Shown here: positions 24,304-32,945 of the stretch, piece by piece | Position numbering within the stretch: the first letter of the stretch is position 1 | Layout: each line of letters begins with the position of its first letter | Program-made: the position numbers and the translations under genes | From: Brenneria nigrifluens DSM 30175 = ATCC 13028 | Lineage (GTDB): Bacteria > Pseudomonadota > Gammaproteobacteria > Enterobacterales > Enterobacteriaceae | Assembly (NCBI RefSeq): GCF_005484965.1 | Contig: NZ_CP034036.1 | Location: 4,650,001-4,714,000 of the forward strand | Length of the DNA stretch: 64,000 nt | Direction of reading: 5' to 3' | Notes under the pieces: generated by a model | What the model saw: the letters and a program-made list of their open reading frames with translations, nothing else | Database searches by the model: none | What the model was told of the DNA's origin: nothing

Positions 24304-25282
24304 GTTGCTCCCCCCGTTGCGGATGCCAGCAGGCGGCGCGTTGTTCGCCGACGCCGCAGGATATTAACGCCGGCCGTTGCCGGCAGCGCGCATCGGCGGC
24401 AAAGCAGCGATCGCGGAAGGCGCAGCCCACCGGCAGCGACGCCAGGTTGGGCACGGTGCCCGGAATAGCGGGCAGCTGCGCGCGGGGCTGCGCTTCTTCC
24501 GGCGCGCAGCGCAACAAGCCGATGGAATAAGGATGGACGGGACGGGAAATCACATCCCGCGTCGCGCCGCTCTCAATCACCGCGCCCGCGTACATCACAT
24601 ACAGACGATCGCAAAGCTGGGACACCACCGCCATATCGTGGCTGATAAACAGTACCGAGGTCCCGCTGGCGCGCGCTTTGCGCTGCAGCAGGCGCAACAC
24701 CTGCCGCTGCACGGTGACATCCAGCGCGGTCGTCGGCTCATCGGCGATAATCAGCTGCGGATCGCAGGAGAAAGCCAGCGCGATGATCACCCGCTGGCGC
24801 ATGCCGCCCGACAGTTCGAAGGGATAGCGCTCCATCACTCGGGCGGCGTCGGAAATCTGCATTTCATTCAGCAGCCCGATGGCTTTCTGAACCGCCGCCT
24901 GGCGGGAGAGGGGCTGATGCTGGCGGATCACATCGGTCATCTGCCGGCCGATACGCCGCGTGGGATTGAGCGCCGTCATCGGCTCCTGAAAGATCATCGC
25001 CGCTTGCGCCCCGCGCAGTCGCCGCATCTGCTTTTCGCTGGCATTCAGTACATCCATACCGAGAACGCTAAGGCTGCCGCCGTTAACGCGATAGCTGCCG
25101 GGGGTCAGCAGGCGCATGGCCAGCATGGCGGTAACCGACTTGCCCGAACCGGACTCGCCGACCACGCCGACAATTTCGCCGCGCTTCACCTGCAGCGAGA
25201 CCTGATTGAGCGCGCTGACTTCGCCGTTATACACCGGGAAGCTCAGCTGTAAATTATCGATATTCAGAACGTCGTCGTGCAT
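24296..25282 (-). CDS. ddpD: D,D-dipeptide ABC importer ATPase DdpD
   Basis: A 328-residue ATPase, the same length as E. coli DdpD. The start is placed at ATG 25282 (MHDDVLNIDNLQL), overlapping the ddpC stop by ATGA; the frame extends further upstream inside ddpC without a family match. Walker A GVVGESGSGKSV, signature LSGGMRQRV and Walker B LIIADEPTTALD are intact, and the peptide-importer C-terminal motif RDRCFAADARC is present. It pairs with DdpF. Confidence 0.9.
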   Translation of the reverse strand: MHDDVLNIDNLQLSFPVYNGEVSALNQVSLQVKRGEIVGVVGESGSGKSVTAMLAMRLLTPGSYRVNGGSLSVLGMDVLNASEKQMRRLRGAQAAMIFQEPMTALNPTRRIGRQMTDVIRQHQPLSRQAAVQKAIGLLNEMQISDAARVMERYPFELSGGMRQRVIIALAFSCDPQLIIADEPTTALDVTVQRQVLRLLQRKARASGTSVLFISHDMAVVSQLCDRLYVMYAGAVIESGATRDVISRPVHPYSIGLLRCAPEEAQPRAQLPAIPGTVPNLASLPVGCAFRDRCFAADARCRQRPALISCGVGEQRAACWHPQRGEQHV

Positions 25283-26175
25283 CAGTTGCGTCCTCCGCTT
25301 TTCGGATCGAGCAGGTCGCGCAGGCCGTCGCCGAACAGGTTGAATCCGACGGCGGTAAGCAGAATCGCCACGCCGGGGAAGGTGCAATACCACCACTGGT
25401 CGAGCACATAGTTACGGCCGTTGGCGACCATCGCCCCCCACTCCGCCGTCGGCTGCTGCGCGCCGAGGCCGATAAACCCCAGCGTGGCGGCCATCAGAAT
25501 GGCGGTGCCGATATCCAGCGACGCCTGCACAATCAGCGGCGGCAGCGCATTGCGCAGCACGTGCCAGCTAATCAGATGCCAGCGCGTGGCGCCAAAAATT
25601 TTCGCCGCCTGTACGTAGGCCAACTGACGCACCACCAGCGTCTGCCCGCGCGCCAGGCGGACATAAAAGGGAACGCGCACGACGGCGATGGCCAGCATGG
25701 CATTAAACAGACTCGGCCCCAGCGCCGCCGCCAGCGCCATGGTCAACACCAGCGAGGGGATCGACAGCATGATGTCCATAATGCGCATAATCAACGCGTC
25801 GACCCAGCCGCCGACGACGCCGGAAAAGCAGCCCAGCAGCGAGCCGATCGTGCCGGAGAACAGCACCACCGCCAGACCGGCGGCCACCGACAGCTGACTG
25901 CCGATCAGCACGCGGCTAAACAGATCGCGCCCCACTTCGTCCGTGCCGAACCAGTGCTGCGCCGAGGGCGGTTGCAAACGGGCCGCCAGATCGATGGCGT
26001 TGGGATCCTGCGGTGTTAGCCAGGGCGAAAAGATCATCAACAGCAGCACGATCAGCATAATGACGCCGCCCGCCAGCGTCAGCGGGCTGCTCTTCAGCAT
26101 CCAGAAGCGCTTGCCCCAGCGTTGTCGCCGCGCGCTTTTGCGCGGCGCCGCCGCCTCGTTGCTTAACATCATCAT
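25282..26175 (-). CDS. ddpC: D,D-dipeptide ABC importer permease DdpC
   Basis: A 297-residue permease (E. coli DdpC about 298) of the OppC/DppC class. After a basic N-terminus come about six membrane helices; the periplasmic loop has HWFGTDEVGRDLFSRV and the coupling-helix EAA motif appears as QAAKIFGATRWHLISWHVL. The start is taken at 26175 (MMMLSNEA), overlapping the end of ddpB; ATGs at 26172 and 26169 are equally usable. It forms the inner-membrane channel with DdpB. Confidence 0.9.
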   Translation of the reverse strand: MMMLSNEAAAPRKSARRQRWGKRFWMLKSSPLTLAGGVIMLIVLLLMIFSPWLTPQDPNAIDLAARLQPPSAQHWFGTDEVGRDLFSRVLIGSQLSVAAGLAVVLFSGTIGSLLGCFSGVVGGWVDALIMRIMDIMLSIPSLVLTMALAAALGPSLFNAMLAIAVVRVPFYVRLARGQTLVVRQLAYVQAAKIFGATRWHLISWHVLRNALPPLIVQASLDIGTAILMAATLGFIGLGAQQPTAEWGAMVANGRNYVLDQWWYCTFPGVAILLTAVGFNLFGDGLRDLLDPKSGGRN

Positions 26176-27194
26176 TCCGCCCCCCCACGCCCAATGCGGG
26201 GGTCTATCCATAAATAGAGCAGATCCACCACCAGATTGACCACCACATACGCCAGTGAAACCACCACCGCGAAGCCCATCACCGCCGGGAAATCCAGCGC
26301 CTGAATCGACGAGACCACATAAGCGCCCATGCCGGGCCAGGAAAATACGGTTTCCGTCAGCACCGCGCCGTACAGCAGATCGCCCAAGGCCAGCCCCAGA
26401 ACGGTAACCGACGGGATCAGCGCATTGGGCAGCGCATAGCAGAGGATGACGCGCCAGGCCGGTAAACCGCTGGCGCGCGCGGTGCGAATATAATCTTCGC
26501 TGAGCTGCTCAAGCATGGCGGAGCGGATTTGACGCGCCACAATGCCCAGGTGCACAAAGGCCAGCGTCAGCGCGGGCAGAATCAGATGTTGCAGGCTGTT
26601 CCAGAACGCCTCTCCGTTGCCTTCCAGCAGCGAGTCGACGGTATAAAACCCGGTTACCCGCAGCGGCGGATCGATCCAGTCATCAAGACGCCCGCCGCCG
26701 GGCAGCACATTAAGGTAGCCGTAAAACAGCACAATCACCCCCAACCCCAGCCAGAATGCGGGGGTGGAGATACCGGTGATCGCCAGTAAACGCACCAGAT
26801 GATCGAGCCAGCGATCGCGATACACCGCCGACAGCACGCCGAGCGGCACGCCCAGCATCAGCGCCAGCAGCAGGGCGCAAAAGGCCAGCTCCAGCGTGGC
26901 GGGAAAAAATGTGCGCAAATCCTCCAGCACCGGACGCCCGGTGCGAATGGACGTCCCCAGATTGCCGTGCAGCAACTCGCCGACGTAGCGAGAAAACTGG
27001 ACATACAGCGGTTGATCCAGCCCCAACTGTTGGCGAATATGCTGAACAATGTCGTCGCTGGCGCGATCCCCGGCCAGCAAGCGCGCCGGATCGCCGGGGA
27101 TCAGGTGGGAAATGATAAAGGTGATGACGCAAACCCCCGCCACCACGAGCATCAGTCCCCAACAGCGCTGCCGTAAAATACTCCACAAGGTCAT
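26172..27194 (-). CDS. ddpB: D,D-dipeptide ABC importer permease DdpB
   Basis: A 340-residue permease, identical in length to E. coli DdpB, of the OppB/DppB class with six membrane helices. It opens MTLWSILRQRCWG, with the conserved HLIPGDPARLLAG near residue 35 and the EAA-type loop TARASGLPAWRVI. The start at 27194 has GGGGGC about eight bases upstream; the frame can also be opened from a TTG at 27212. The 68 bases between it and ddpA carry a small GGGCC/GGCCC hairpin that may lower expression of the downstream genes relative to the binding protein. Confidence 0.9.
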   Translation of the reverse strand: MTLWSILRQRCWGLMLVVAGVCVITFIISHLIPGDPARLLAGDRASDDIVQHIRQQLGLDQPLYVQFSRYVGELLHGNLGTSIRTGRPVLEDLRTFFPATLELAFCALLLALMLGVPLGVLSAVYRDRWLDHLVRLLAITGISTPAFWLGLGVIVLFYGYLNVLPGGGRLDDWIDPPLRVTGFYTVDSLLEGNGEAFWNSLQHLILPALTLAFVHLGIVARQIRSAMLEQLSEDYIRTARASGLPAWRVILCYALPNALIPSVTVLGLALGDLLYGAVLTETVFSWPGMGAYVVSSIQALDFPAVMGFAVVVSLAYVVVNLVVDLLYLWIDPRIGRGGAE

Positions 27195-27262
27195 GTTAAA
27201 GCCCCCAGTCAAGGAATAAACAGGGCCAGCGGCGGCCCTTAATAAAGGTATGGCTTATTTTT

Positions 27263-28825
27263 TTATTTACTCATGGTCGCCACGTTAAACACCTGCTCCA
27301 GCATCGGATTGAAAACAAAGCCTTTTACTTCCTTGTTGATGGCGACCTGATAGTTTTTCTGGAACAGGTAGACATAGGCGGCCTCATCGATAACGATCTT
27401 CTGCGCGGCCTGATAATTTTTGCTGCGCTCGGCCTGATCCGACGTCGCCACGGCTTTCTTCAGCAGGTCGTCGACGGTTTTGTTGTCATAGAAAGCGCGG
27501 TTTCCCGGCAGACCTTTCTTATCCGACTCGAACCAGTAGTTCATAAACATATAGGGATCGGCAAAGTCGGGGCTCCAGTTACCGATGGCGATGTCGTAAT
27601 CCCCTTTGCCGACGCGATCGCGCATGGTGGCGTTGGCCAGTTTCTCCAGCTTGACGTTGATGCCCAGATTTTTGAGGCTGGCCTGAGTGGAGATGGCGAT
27701 AGGCTCCCAGTTGGCATCGTTGTCGGAATAGAGAAACGTCAGGCTGGATGGCTTATCGGTCACCTTGTCGTAGGCGGCTTGCGCCTTTTGCGCATCGAAG
27801 CCGTACTGCATGGCTTGCGCATCGTAGCCCCACAGCCCTTCCGGGATCGGGCCGCGCATCTGTTTGGCGTTGCCGCCGAGCAGGCCGTTTACCATGCCCG
27901 GGTAATCGGTCGACCAGGAGATGGCGCGCCGCAGATCCGCCTGATTTAACGGCGCCCTGCCGTTATTGAGATAGAGATAGGTTACGCGCAGCGACGGATA
28001 TTCATTGGTCGCCACTTTTCCCTCTTTTTTCAGCGCCGCCAGCTGATCGATCGGCAGTGATTCGGCAATATCGATGTCGCCACGGGAAAGCTGCAGGCGA
28101 CGCGTCGCGCTCTCGCCGATGATCTTCACCGAAACGCGTTTAAAGGCGGGTTTGGCGCCGTTATAGTGCGGATTGGGAACCAGCACCAGCTGCTGTCCTT
28201 TCTGCCAGCGCTGTAACATATAAGGACCGGAGCCCGCGGTGTTCTCCGCCAGCCAGCCTTTGGCGTCATCGGCGCCGTGATCTTTTATCACCGCCGGGTT
28301 GACGATCGCCGCACCCGCATTGGCCAGCGTATAGAGGAAGGGGGCAAACGGCGTACTGAGCGTGAAACGCACGGTATAGGGGTCGACCACCTCGACGTTT
28401 AAATCCTTCGGATAGGCTTCCGACGGCCCTTGCCCAATCCTCAGCAAACGCTCGAACGAAAACTTGACCGCCTCGGCGGTGACCGGCGCGCCATCGGAAA
28501 ATTTGGCATCGTTCTTCAGTTGAAAGGTCCAGACTTTGCCATCGGCGGAAGCCTGCCAGCCGGCGGCCAAATCCCCTTCCACCTCCGTGGAGCCTTTGCC
28601 GTTTTCCGTTTTATACTGCACCAGACGCTGATAGGCGGGGTAAGTGACCGTCCAGTCATTATTATCGATGGTGACCGCCGGATCGAGCGTCTGCGGATCG
28701 GCGGCCTTGCCGATCACCAACATATCTTGCGGCACCGCCGCCAGTGCGGGCGTAACGCTTATGGCGATAGCCGCGGCGATCAGCGCCGGTCGAAACAACG
28801 AAACTGCTGTGCTAGTCATCTTCAT
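27263..28825 (-). CDS. ddpA: D,D-dipeptide-binding periplasmic protein DdpA
   Basis: A 520-residue family-5 extracellular solute-binding protein (E. coli DdpA about 516). A Sec signal occupies residues 1-29 (PALA-A cleavage). The family features AADPQTLDPAVTIDN, the W-x-F-x-L-x-D-A-K-F-S-D-G block and GSGPYMLQRW are present. It captures D,D-dipeptides such as D-Ala-D-Ala in the periplasm and delivers them to DdpBCDF. It is 16 bases downstream of ddpX. Confidence 0.9.
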   Translation of the reverse strand: MKMTSTAVSLFRPALIAAAIAISVTPALAAVPQDMLVIGKAADPQTLDPAVTIDNNDWTVTYPAYQRLVQYKTENGKGSTEVEGDLAAGWQASADGKVWTFQLKNDAKFSDGAPVTAEAVKFSFERLLRIGQGPSEAYPKDLNVEVVDPYTVRFTLSTPFAPFLYTLANAGAAIVNPAVIKDHGADDAKGWLAENTAGSGPYMLQRWQKGQQLVLVPNPHYNGAKPAFKRVSVKIIGESATRRLQLSRGDIDIAESLPIDQLAALKKEGKVATNEYPSLRVTYLYLNNGRAPLNQADLRRAISWSTDYPGMVNGLLGGNAKQMRGPIPEGLWGYDAQAMQYGFDAQKAQAAYDKVTDKPSSLTFLYSDNDANWEPIAISTQASLKNLGINVKLEKLANATMRDRVGKGDYDIAIGNWSPDFADPYMFMNYWFESDKKGLPGNRAFYDNKTVDDLLKKAVATSDQAERSKNYQAAQKIVIDEAAYVYLFQKNYQVAINKEVKGFVFNPMLEQVFNVATMSK

Positions 28826-28841
28826 GGCAGTGCTCCTGGTT

Positions 28842-29429
28842 TCACAGTAAATGGGGGAGGATGATGTTTTGCGATGCGATGCAGCTAAAACGCTCGCTTA
28901 ACAGCGGGTAGGCCGAAGAGCCGGGCAGTTCAAAGTGCCACCATTCGCTGGCGATGCCGACAAAGCCGCCGCCGAACATGATGGCGTTCAACAACAGGCG
29001 ATTGCGCTGCGCCGTAGGCGGCACGGCGGGGTGATAAGGATGAGAGCGTTCATGCATCTCATCAAATTCCGTGCCCATATCCAGCAGTCGGCCGTTTTCG
29101 TCGCAAAGCGCAACGTCCACTGCGGTGCCGCGGCTATGATTGGAGCCCAGCGAGACCTCCATCACATACCGCGGGTCCGGGCAGGCCAGCCACAGATACT
29201 CCTGCGCCTTCCTGGGACGATAGGCGTCGTAAATCAGCAGCGTGACCCCCGCCAGCTCGGCGATTCCCACGCTGCGCCCCAGGGCCTCGGCGGCGTCCGG
29301 GTGCAGCAAGCAGCGATTTTCGCTGTAAATGGTCCGGCCGGTAATGTTATCCGCCGTGGCATATTTCATGTCGATGCGCACCTGGGGAAAAACAGCGGCA
29401 ATATCAACCAATTCAATATCTTGATTCAT
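28842..29429 (-). CDS. ddpX: D-Ala-D-Ala dipeptidase DdpX (VanX family)
   Basis: A 195-residue zinc dipeptidase (E. coli DdpX 193) that hydrolyses D-Ala-D-Ala to two D-alanines in the cytoplasm, allowing cell-wall dipeptide to be used as nitrogen and carbon. The VanX zinc site is complete: SNHSRGTAVDVAL supplies His and Asp, and SEWWHFEL supplies the catalytic Glu and third zinc ligand; the conserved YDAYRP Arg is present. No signal peptide. It sits 14 bases after the regulator gene. A role in vancomycin resistance is not implied; no vanHA genes are nearby. Confidence 0.93.
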   Translation of the reverse strand: MNQDIELVDIAAVFPQVRIDMKYATADNITGRTIYSENRCLLHPDAAEALGRSVGIAELAGVTLLIYDAYRPRKAQEYLWLACPDPRYVMEVSLGSNHSRGTAVDVALCDENGRLLDMGTEFDEMHERSHPYHPAVPPTAQRNRLLLNAIMFGGGFVGIASEWWHFELPGSSAYPLLSERFSCIASQNIILPHLL

Positions 29430-29443
29430 ATAACAAATCCTAA

Positions 29444-30310
29444 TTAGCGTTCAAATTGTCCAAACTCCTGTTGCAGTTGGCGGTTTAGCGCCAGACGGGA
29501 GGCCAAACGATCGCCGAGCCGCTCCACGACTGCGGAAAGCAGCAGGTTGAACAGGCAACTGAGCGGCGCCAGCGAATCCCAGAAATGGCCGGTATCGGTC
29601 TGCACTTGCAGCAGATCCAGCGGATAATCCCGCGCCCACGGGCACCAGATATCGGTGACCAGCGCCAGCGGCAGGTCGCGCTCACTGGCGGCGCGGCAAT
29701 ATTGCCGGGCGATGGTGGAATACGCGCGCGTGTCGGTAACCACCAGATAAGGACGATCAAACTCGGAGTTGAGCGACTCCACCCAGGTACCCGATAGCCC
29801 ATCGACATAGCTGACGCGGGGACGCAGGTATTCCAGATGGCTGAAAAAAGCGTTGGCGATACCGCGCGTGGACTGGATGCCCAAAATAAACACCGCTTCC
29901 GCTTCGGCCAGCTGCCGGCTCACCCGGGCAAAGGTTTCGCTCTGCGCCAGTTGATAAACCCTGGCGATGGCATCCAGCTCAAGCTGAAGCGACTGGGAAA
30001 AACGGTCTGATAACGCATGCTGTTGCCGCCATGAATCAAGGCGGTCGATCACGCCCCATGGCTGGTAGGGCATGTCCGGCGACGCGCGCAAACTGCTTTT
30101 GACATCTTCCAGATTGCGATAGCCCAGCTTGCGCAAATAGCGCCCGACGGTAATGCCGGAGGTTCCCGTCGCTTTGGCAATGCTATCCGCTGTTTCGAAC
30201 GGCACCTGTTCGATATGCGTGAGCAGCCAGCCGGCAATGCGTTTACCGCTCGGCGTCTGCTGGCTGAAACTTGCTTCAATCCTTGCGATCAATTCCATTT
30301 TTTCCGCCAT
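29444..30310 (-). CDS. RpiR/MurR-family transcriptional regulator
   Basis: A 288-residue regulator with an N-terminal helix-turn-helix of about 75 residues (ETADSIAKATGTSGITVGRYLRKLGY) and a C-terminal SIS sugar-isomerase-like domain (VFILGIQSTRGIANAF onward). SIS domains normally bind phosphosugars; with ddpX downstream a cell-wall-derived ligand is plausible. It is the first gene of the ddp operon, which the E. coli operon lacks. Start ATG 30310; an in-frame ATG at 30298 is an alternative. Confidence 0.85.
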   Translation of the reverse strand: MAEKMELIARIEASFSQQTPSGKRIAGWLLTHIEQVPFETADSIAKATGTSGITVGRYLRKLGYRNLEDVKSSLRASPDMPYQPWGVIDRLDSWRQQHALSDRFSQSLQLELDAIARVYQLAQSETFARVSRQLAEAEAVFILGIQSTRGIANAFFSHLEYLRPRVSYVDGLSGTWVESLNSEFDRPYLVVTDTRAYSTIARQYCRAASERDLPLALVTDIWCPWARDYPLDLLQVQTDTGHFWDSLAPLSCLFNLLLSAVVERLGDRLASRLALNRQLQQEFGQFER

Positions 30311-30366
30311 CTCCGCCCCGCTGTTATTTTTCTGTCATCTATAAAAATAATGTTATGAAAATAACA

Positions 30367-30383
30367 ATGCAGGGGGCGTGCCA
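30367..30383 (-). promoter_or_regulatory. Sigma-54 promoter for the rpiR-ddp operon
   Basis: On the minus strand the sequence reads TGGCACG-CCCC-CTGCAT: perfect -24 element, GG and GC separated by exactly 10 bases, and one mismatch in the -12 TTGCW. It predicts a start near 30357, about 47 bases before the regulator ATG. E. coli ddpXABCDF is part of the Ntr regulon, which supports this reading. Confidence 0.75.
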
Positions 30384-30487
30384 AGTTTTATCAGGCGTGG
30401 AAAGGGCTGTCAGACGGCATTTCTGCTAAAAAGAGAGTGAATAAGGAGGAGTAAAAGCGCAAAAGCTGTGCAGTTTCGATCCGTTTT

Positions 30488-30560
30488 GGTGCAACTTGCC
30501 GTCAAGGTCAGATGCGGCCATCGGCATCGTCCTCCCGCACAACGTCAGTGCAACGGTGCA
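30488..30560. promoter_or_regulatory. NtrC-like half-sites between divergent sigma-54 promoters
   Basis: TTTTGGTGCA ends at 30493 and ACGGTGCA at 30560; each contains the GGTGCA half of the NtrC consensus TGCACC-N5-GGTGCA, and the second is part of a perfect repeat AGTGCA-ACGG-TGCACT (30547-30562). They lie about 130-200 bases from the minus start and 170-240 from the plus start, suitable enhancer distances for both. Full palindromic NtrC sites are not present, so this is tentative. The rest of the gap 30311-30776 has no gene. Confidence 0.45.
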
Positions 30561-30700
30561 CTACAATCAGACAAAGGATATCAACTTTCCCACTACGCAG
30601 AGGGTTTTTCCCTGACACTTTGTCATCGTTTTCAATAATTATCTTTTAATAACAATATGTTAGTTGTTTATTTCGCATTTTCTTTCTCCAACGCTCAGAC

Positions 30701-30715
30701 TGGCACGCTTCATGC
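30701..30715 (+). promoter_or_regulatory. Sigma-54 promoter for the amino acid-type ABC operon
   Basis: TGGCACG-CTTC-ATGCT: perfect -24 element, GG-N10-GC spacing, and one mismatch in the -12 element. The predicted start is near 30726, about 50 bases before the ATG at 30777. It points away from the other sigma-54 promoter at 30367. Confidence 0.75.
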
Positions 30716-30776
30716 TTTTGTAATTTCATGCAAGTTACTTGAATTAAAAGCACGTCACTTTCACCAGGGAAACACC

Positions 30777-31634
30777 ATGATACTTCGTAAATTCGCCACC
30801 GCTTTCTGCGCCTCTACACTGTGTGCTGTCATCGTCCTCGCCTTTCCTGCCCACGGCGCCGACCTGCTGGACAGGATTACCGCCGGCAAGACCATCACCA
30901 TTGCCACCGAAGCGCGCTATGCGCCGTTTGAGTTTGTTCAGGACGGCAAAATCGTCGGTTACGACGTCGATCTGATGAACCATATTTTGCAAAAAAACCT
31001 GCCGGGCGTGAAAGTGAAACAGCTCGATCTGCCGTTTCAGGGGATCCTGCCGGGACTGGACGCCAAAAAATTCGATTTCGTGGTCACGGCGGTTACCGTT
31101 AACAAGCAGCGGATAGAACATTTTGCATTTACCGTGCCGATTGCCGAATCCACCGTCGCCTTGCTCAAGCGCGAAAGCGATACCTCTATTGCCTCGCTGG
31201 ACGATCTCAGCGGCAAAGTAGTGGGCTCACAGGCCGGATCCGGTCAGTTGCAAATTTTGCAGTCGTTCAACGAACAGTTAAAAGCCGGGGGCAAGCCCGG
31301 CATCAAAGAAATCAAACAGTATGTGTCCTTTGATGAAGCCTATGCGGATCTGGCGAACAAGCGGCTTGACGGCGTCGCCCAGTCGCTGGCGAATCTTGGC
31401 CCGCTGATCAAAAGCCGCCCCGGCATCTTCAGCACGCTTGAACCGATGCTCGGTCCGACCACCTATTTTGGCTGGGTAGGACGTAAAGATGAAGACAGCG
31501 CCCGGTTGGTAAAACTGTTCAGTGACGGCATTGCCGAAGCCAACCGCGACGGTACGATGAAAGCGCTGCAAGACAAGTGGTTTGGCTTCACCATGACCGT
31601 TCCAGCCGATCAAATGCCTGCGCCGAGTCTGTAA
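30777..31634 (+). CDS. Polar amino acid-type ABC transporter binding protein
   Basis: A 285-residue family-3 periplasmic binding protein. The start is placed at 30777 (MILRKFATAFCAS), which gives a proper Sec signal ending in AHG-A near residue 28; the longer frame from 30657 has no ribosome site and reaches above the predicted transcription start. Family features are TIATEARYAPFEF, DVDLM, FDFVVTAVTVNKQR and the C-terminal LQDKWFGF. It should bind a small polar amino acid or amino-acid-like amide. It heads an operon that also encodes two hydrolases, which suggests a non-standard ligand. Confidence 0.88.
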   Translation: MILRKFATAFCASTLCAVIVLAFPAHGADLLDRITAGKTITIATEARYAPFEFVQDGKIVGYDVDLMNHILQKNLPGVKVKQLDLPFQGILPGLDAKKFDFVVTAVTVNKQRIEHFAFTVPIAESTVALLKRESDTSIASLDDLSGKVVGSQAGSGQLQILQSFNEQLKAGGKPGIKEIKQYVSFDEAYADLANKRLDGVAQSLANLGPLIKSRPGIFSTLEPMLGPTTYFGWVGRKDEDSARLVKLFSDGIAEANRDGTMKALQDKWFGFTMTVPADQMPAPSL

Positions 31635-31643
31635 GGGACACGT

Positions 31644-32303
31644 ATGGCCGATTTTTACCTGCTGTTCCTCTCTTGGCTTCCCGACTTGCTCAACGGGGCG
31701 GCGACCACCGCATCATTGTGCCTGACCGCCATCGTCGCCGGCTTTTTTGTCGGCGTGGGGATCCATATGATGGAACGCAGCCCGATGCGGCTGTGGCGGA
31801 ACATCGCCAACGCCTGGGTCAGCCTGTTCCGCGGCACACCGGTGCTGGCGCAGATGCTGCTGTGCTTTTATCTGCCCGGCGAACTGGGGCTGGAAATTTC
31901 CAGCTATCTCGCCGCCGTTCTGGCCCTGACGCTCAATACCGCCGCCTACCAGTCGCAAATCCTGCGCAGCGGTTTTGCCGCCATCCCGTCCGGCCAGTTG
32001 GAAGCGGCGGCGATCTGCGGCCTGAGTTCACGCCAGACTCTGTGGCGCATTCAGGTGCCGCAGGTGCTGCGCCTGACGTTGCCGTCCTTGATCTCTGAAC
32101 TGATCGACGTGGTGAAAGCCTCCGCCGTGGTGTCGGTTATCGCCATTACCGACCTGATGCGGGTGGGCCAGCAACTGGCCTCGTCAACCTATCAGCCTTT
32201 GCAGGTGTATATCGCCACGGCGCTGGTCTACCTGCTGCTGACCAGCCTGCTCGCGCTGCTGGGCCGCTATTTTGAACGCCGCTGGGTGAAGGAAAGAACA
32301 TGA
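31644..32303 (+). CDS. Polar amino acid-type ABC transporter permease
   Basis: A 219-residue HisM/GlnP-class permease with about five membrane helices. The family motif FRGTPVLAQMLL (residues about 62-73) and the EAA coupling loop LEAAAICGLSSRQTLWRIQVPQ are clear. It starts 10 bases after the binding protein gene and overlaps the next permease by four bases (ATGA). It forms a heterodimeric channel with the next product. Confidence 0.9.
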   Translation: MADFYLLFLSWLPDLLNGAATTASLCLTAIVAGFFVGVGIHMMERSPMRLWRNIANAWVSLFRGTPVLAQMLLCFYLPGELGLEISSYLAAVLALTLNTAAYQSQILRSGFAAIPSGQLEAAAICGLSSRQTLWRIQVPQVLRLTLPSLISELIDVVKASAVVSVIAITDLMRVGQQLASSTYQPLQVYIATALVYLLLTSLLALLGRYFERRWVKERT

Positions 32304-32941
32304 ACGATCTGCTTCTCTACCTGCCTGACTATCTGCGCGCCATGGGCGTCACCCTGTGGATCAGCGCCTGTTCGGCGGTGCTGGGCGCATTGCTCGGTTT
32401 CGCCCTGCATGCGGCGTGCCGTCAGCAGCGGGCGCTCTATGCCGCGTGGCGCGTCTACGTCTGGCTGATTCGCGGCACCCCTTATCTGGCGCAGTTGGCG
32501 GTCATCTATTTCGGTCTGCCGTCGGTCGGCGTTATGTTGAGCGCCGCTGAAGCCACCATTTTGTCGCTGACGTTATACAGCGCCGCCTATTTCGGCGAAA
32601 TTTTCCGCGCCAGTTGGCAGAGCATTGGCCGTGGCCAGTTGGAAGCGGCGGCGGCGCATAATATTTCGCCGTGGCAGAGTTTCTGGCATATCCAAACGCC
32701 GCAGGCAATGCGTTTCAGCCTGCCGCTGCTCGGCAATCAGTTCATTCTGACCATTAAAGAAAGCGCGGTGGCCTCGGTGATCACCGTGCCTGAACTAACC
32801 ATGACGACCGGACAGATCGTTGCGAATACCTATACCTACGTCCTGCCCTATGCCTTGCTGATCCTGAGCTACTGGCTGCTGGCGCAGGCCGTCAGCCTGA
32901 GTATCCACCTGCTCAGCCGCTGGCAGACCTTTAAAGGATAA
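32300..32941 (+). CDS. Polar amino acid-type ABC transporter permease
   Basis: A 213-residue second permease of the same class: IRGTPYLAQLAVIYFG near residue 56, the EAA loop LEAAAAHNISPWQSFWHIQTPQ, then KESAVASVITVPELT. Paired with the preceding permease; the ATPase gene follows after 4 bases. Confidence 0.9.
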   Translation: MNDLLLYLPDYLRAMGVTLWISACSAVLGALLGFALHAACRQQRALYAAWRVYVWLIRGTPYLAQLAVIYFGLPSVGVMLSAAEATILSLTLYSAAYFGEIFRASWQSIGRGQLEAAAAHNISPWQSFWHIQTPQAMRFSLPLLGNQFILTIKESAVASVITVPELTMTTGQIVANTYTYVLPYALLILSYWLLAQAVSLSIHLLSRWQTFKG

Positions 32942-32945
32942 CCCT

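Noticed and set aside
28842..29429. Vancomycin resistance vanX
   Set aside because: The enzyme family is the same, but the gene is in a ddpXABCDF nutrient-uptake operon in a Gram-negative genome with no vanH or vanA nearby.
30657..30776. N-terminal extension of the amino acid-type binding protein
   Set aside because: It would start upstream of the predicted sigma-54 transcription start and would bury the signal peptide; the start at 30777 has a ribosome site and a normal signal.
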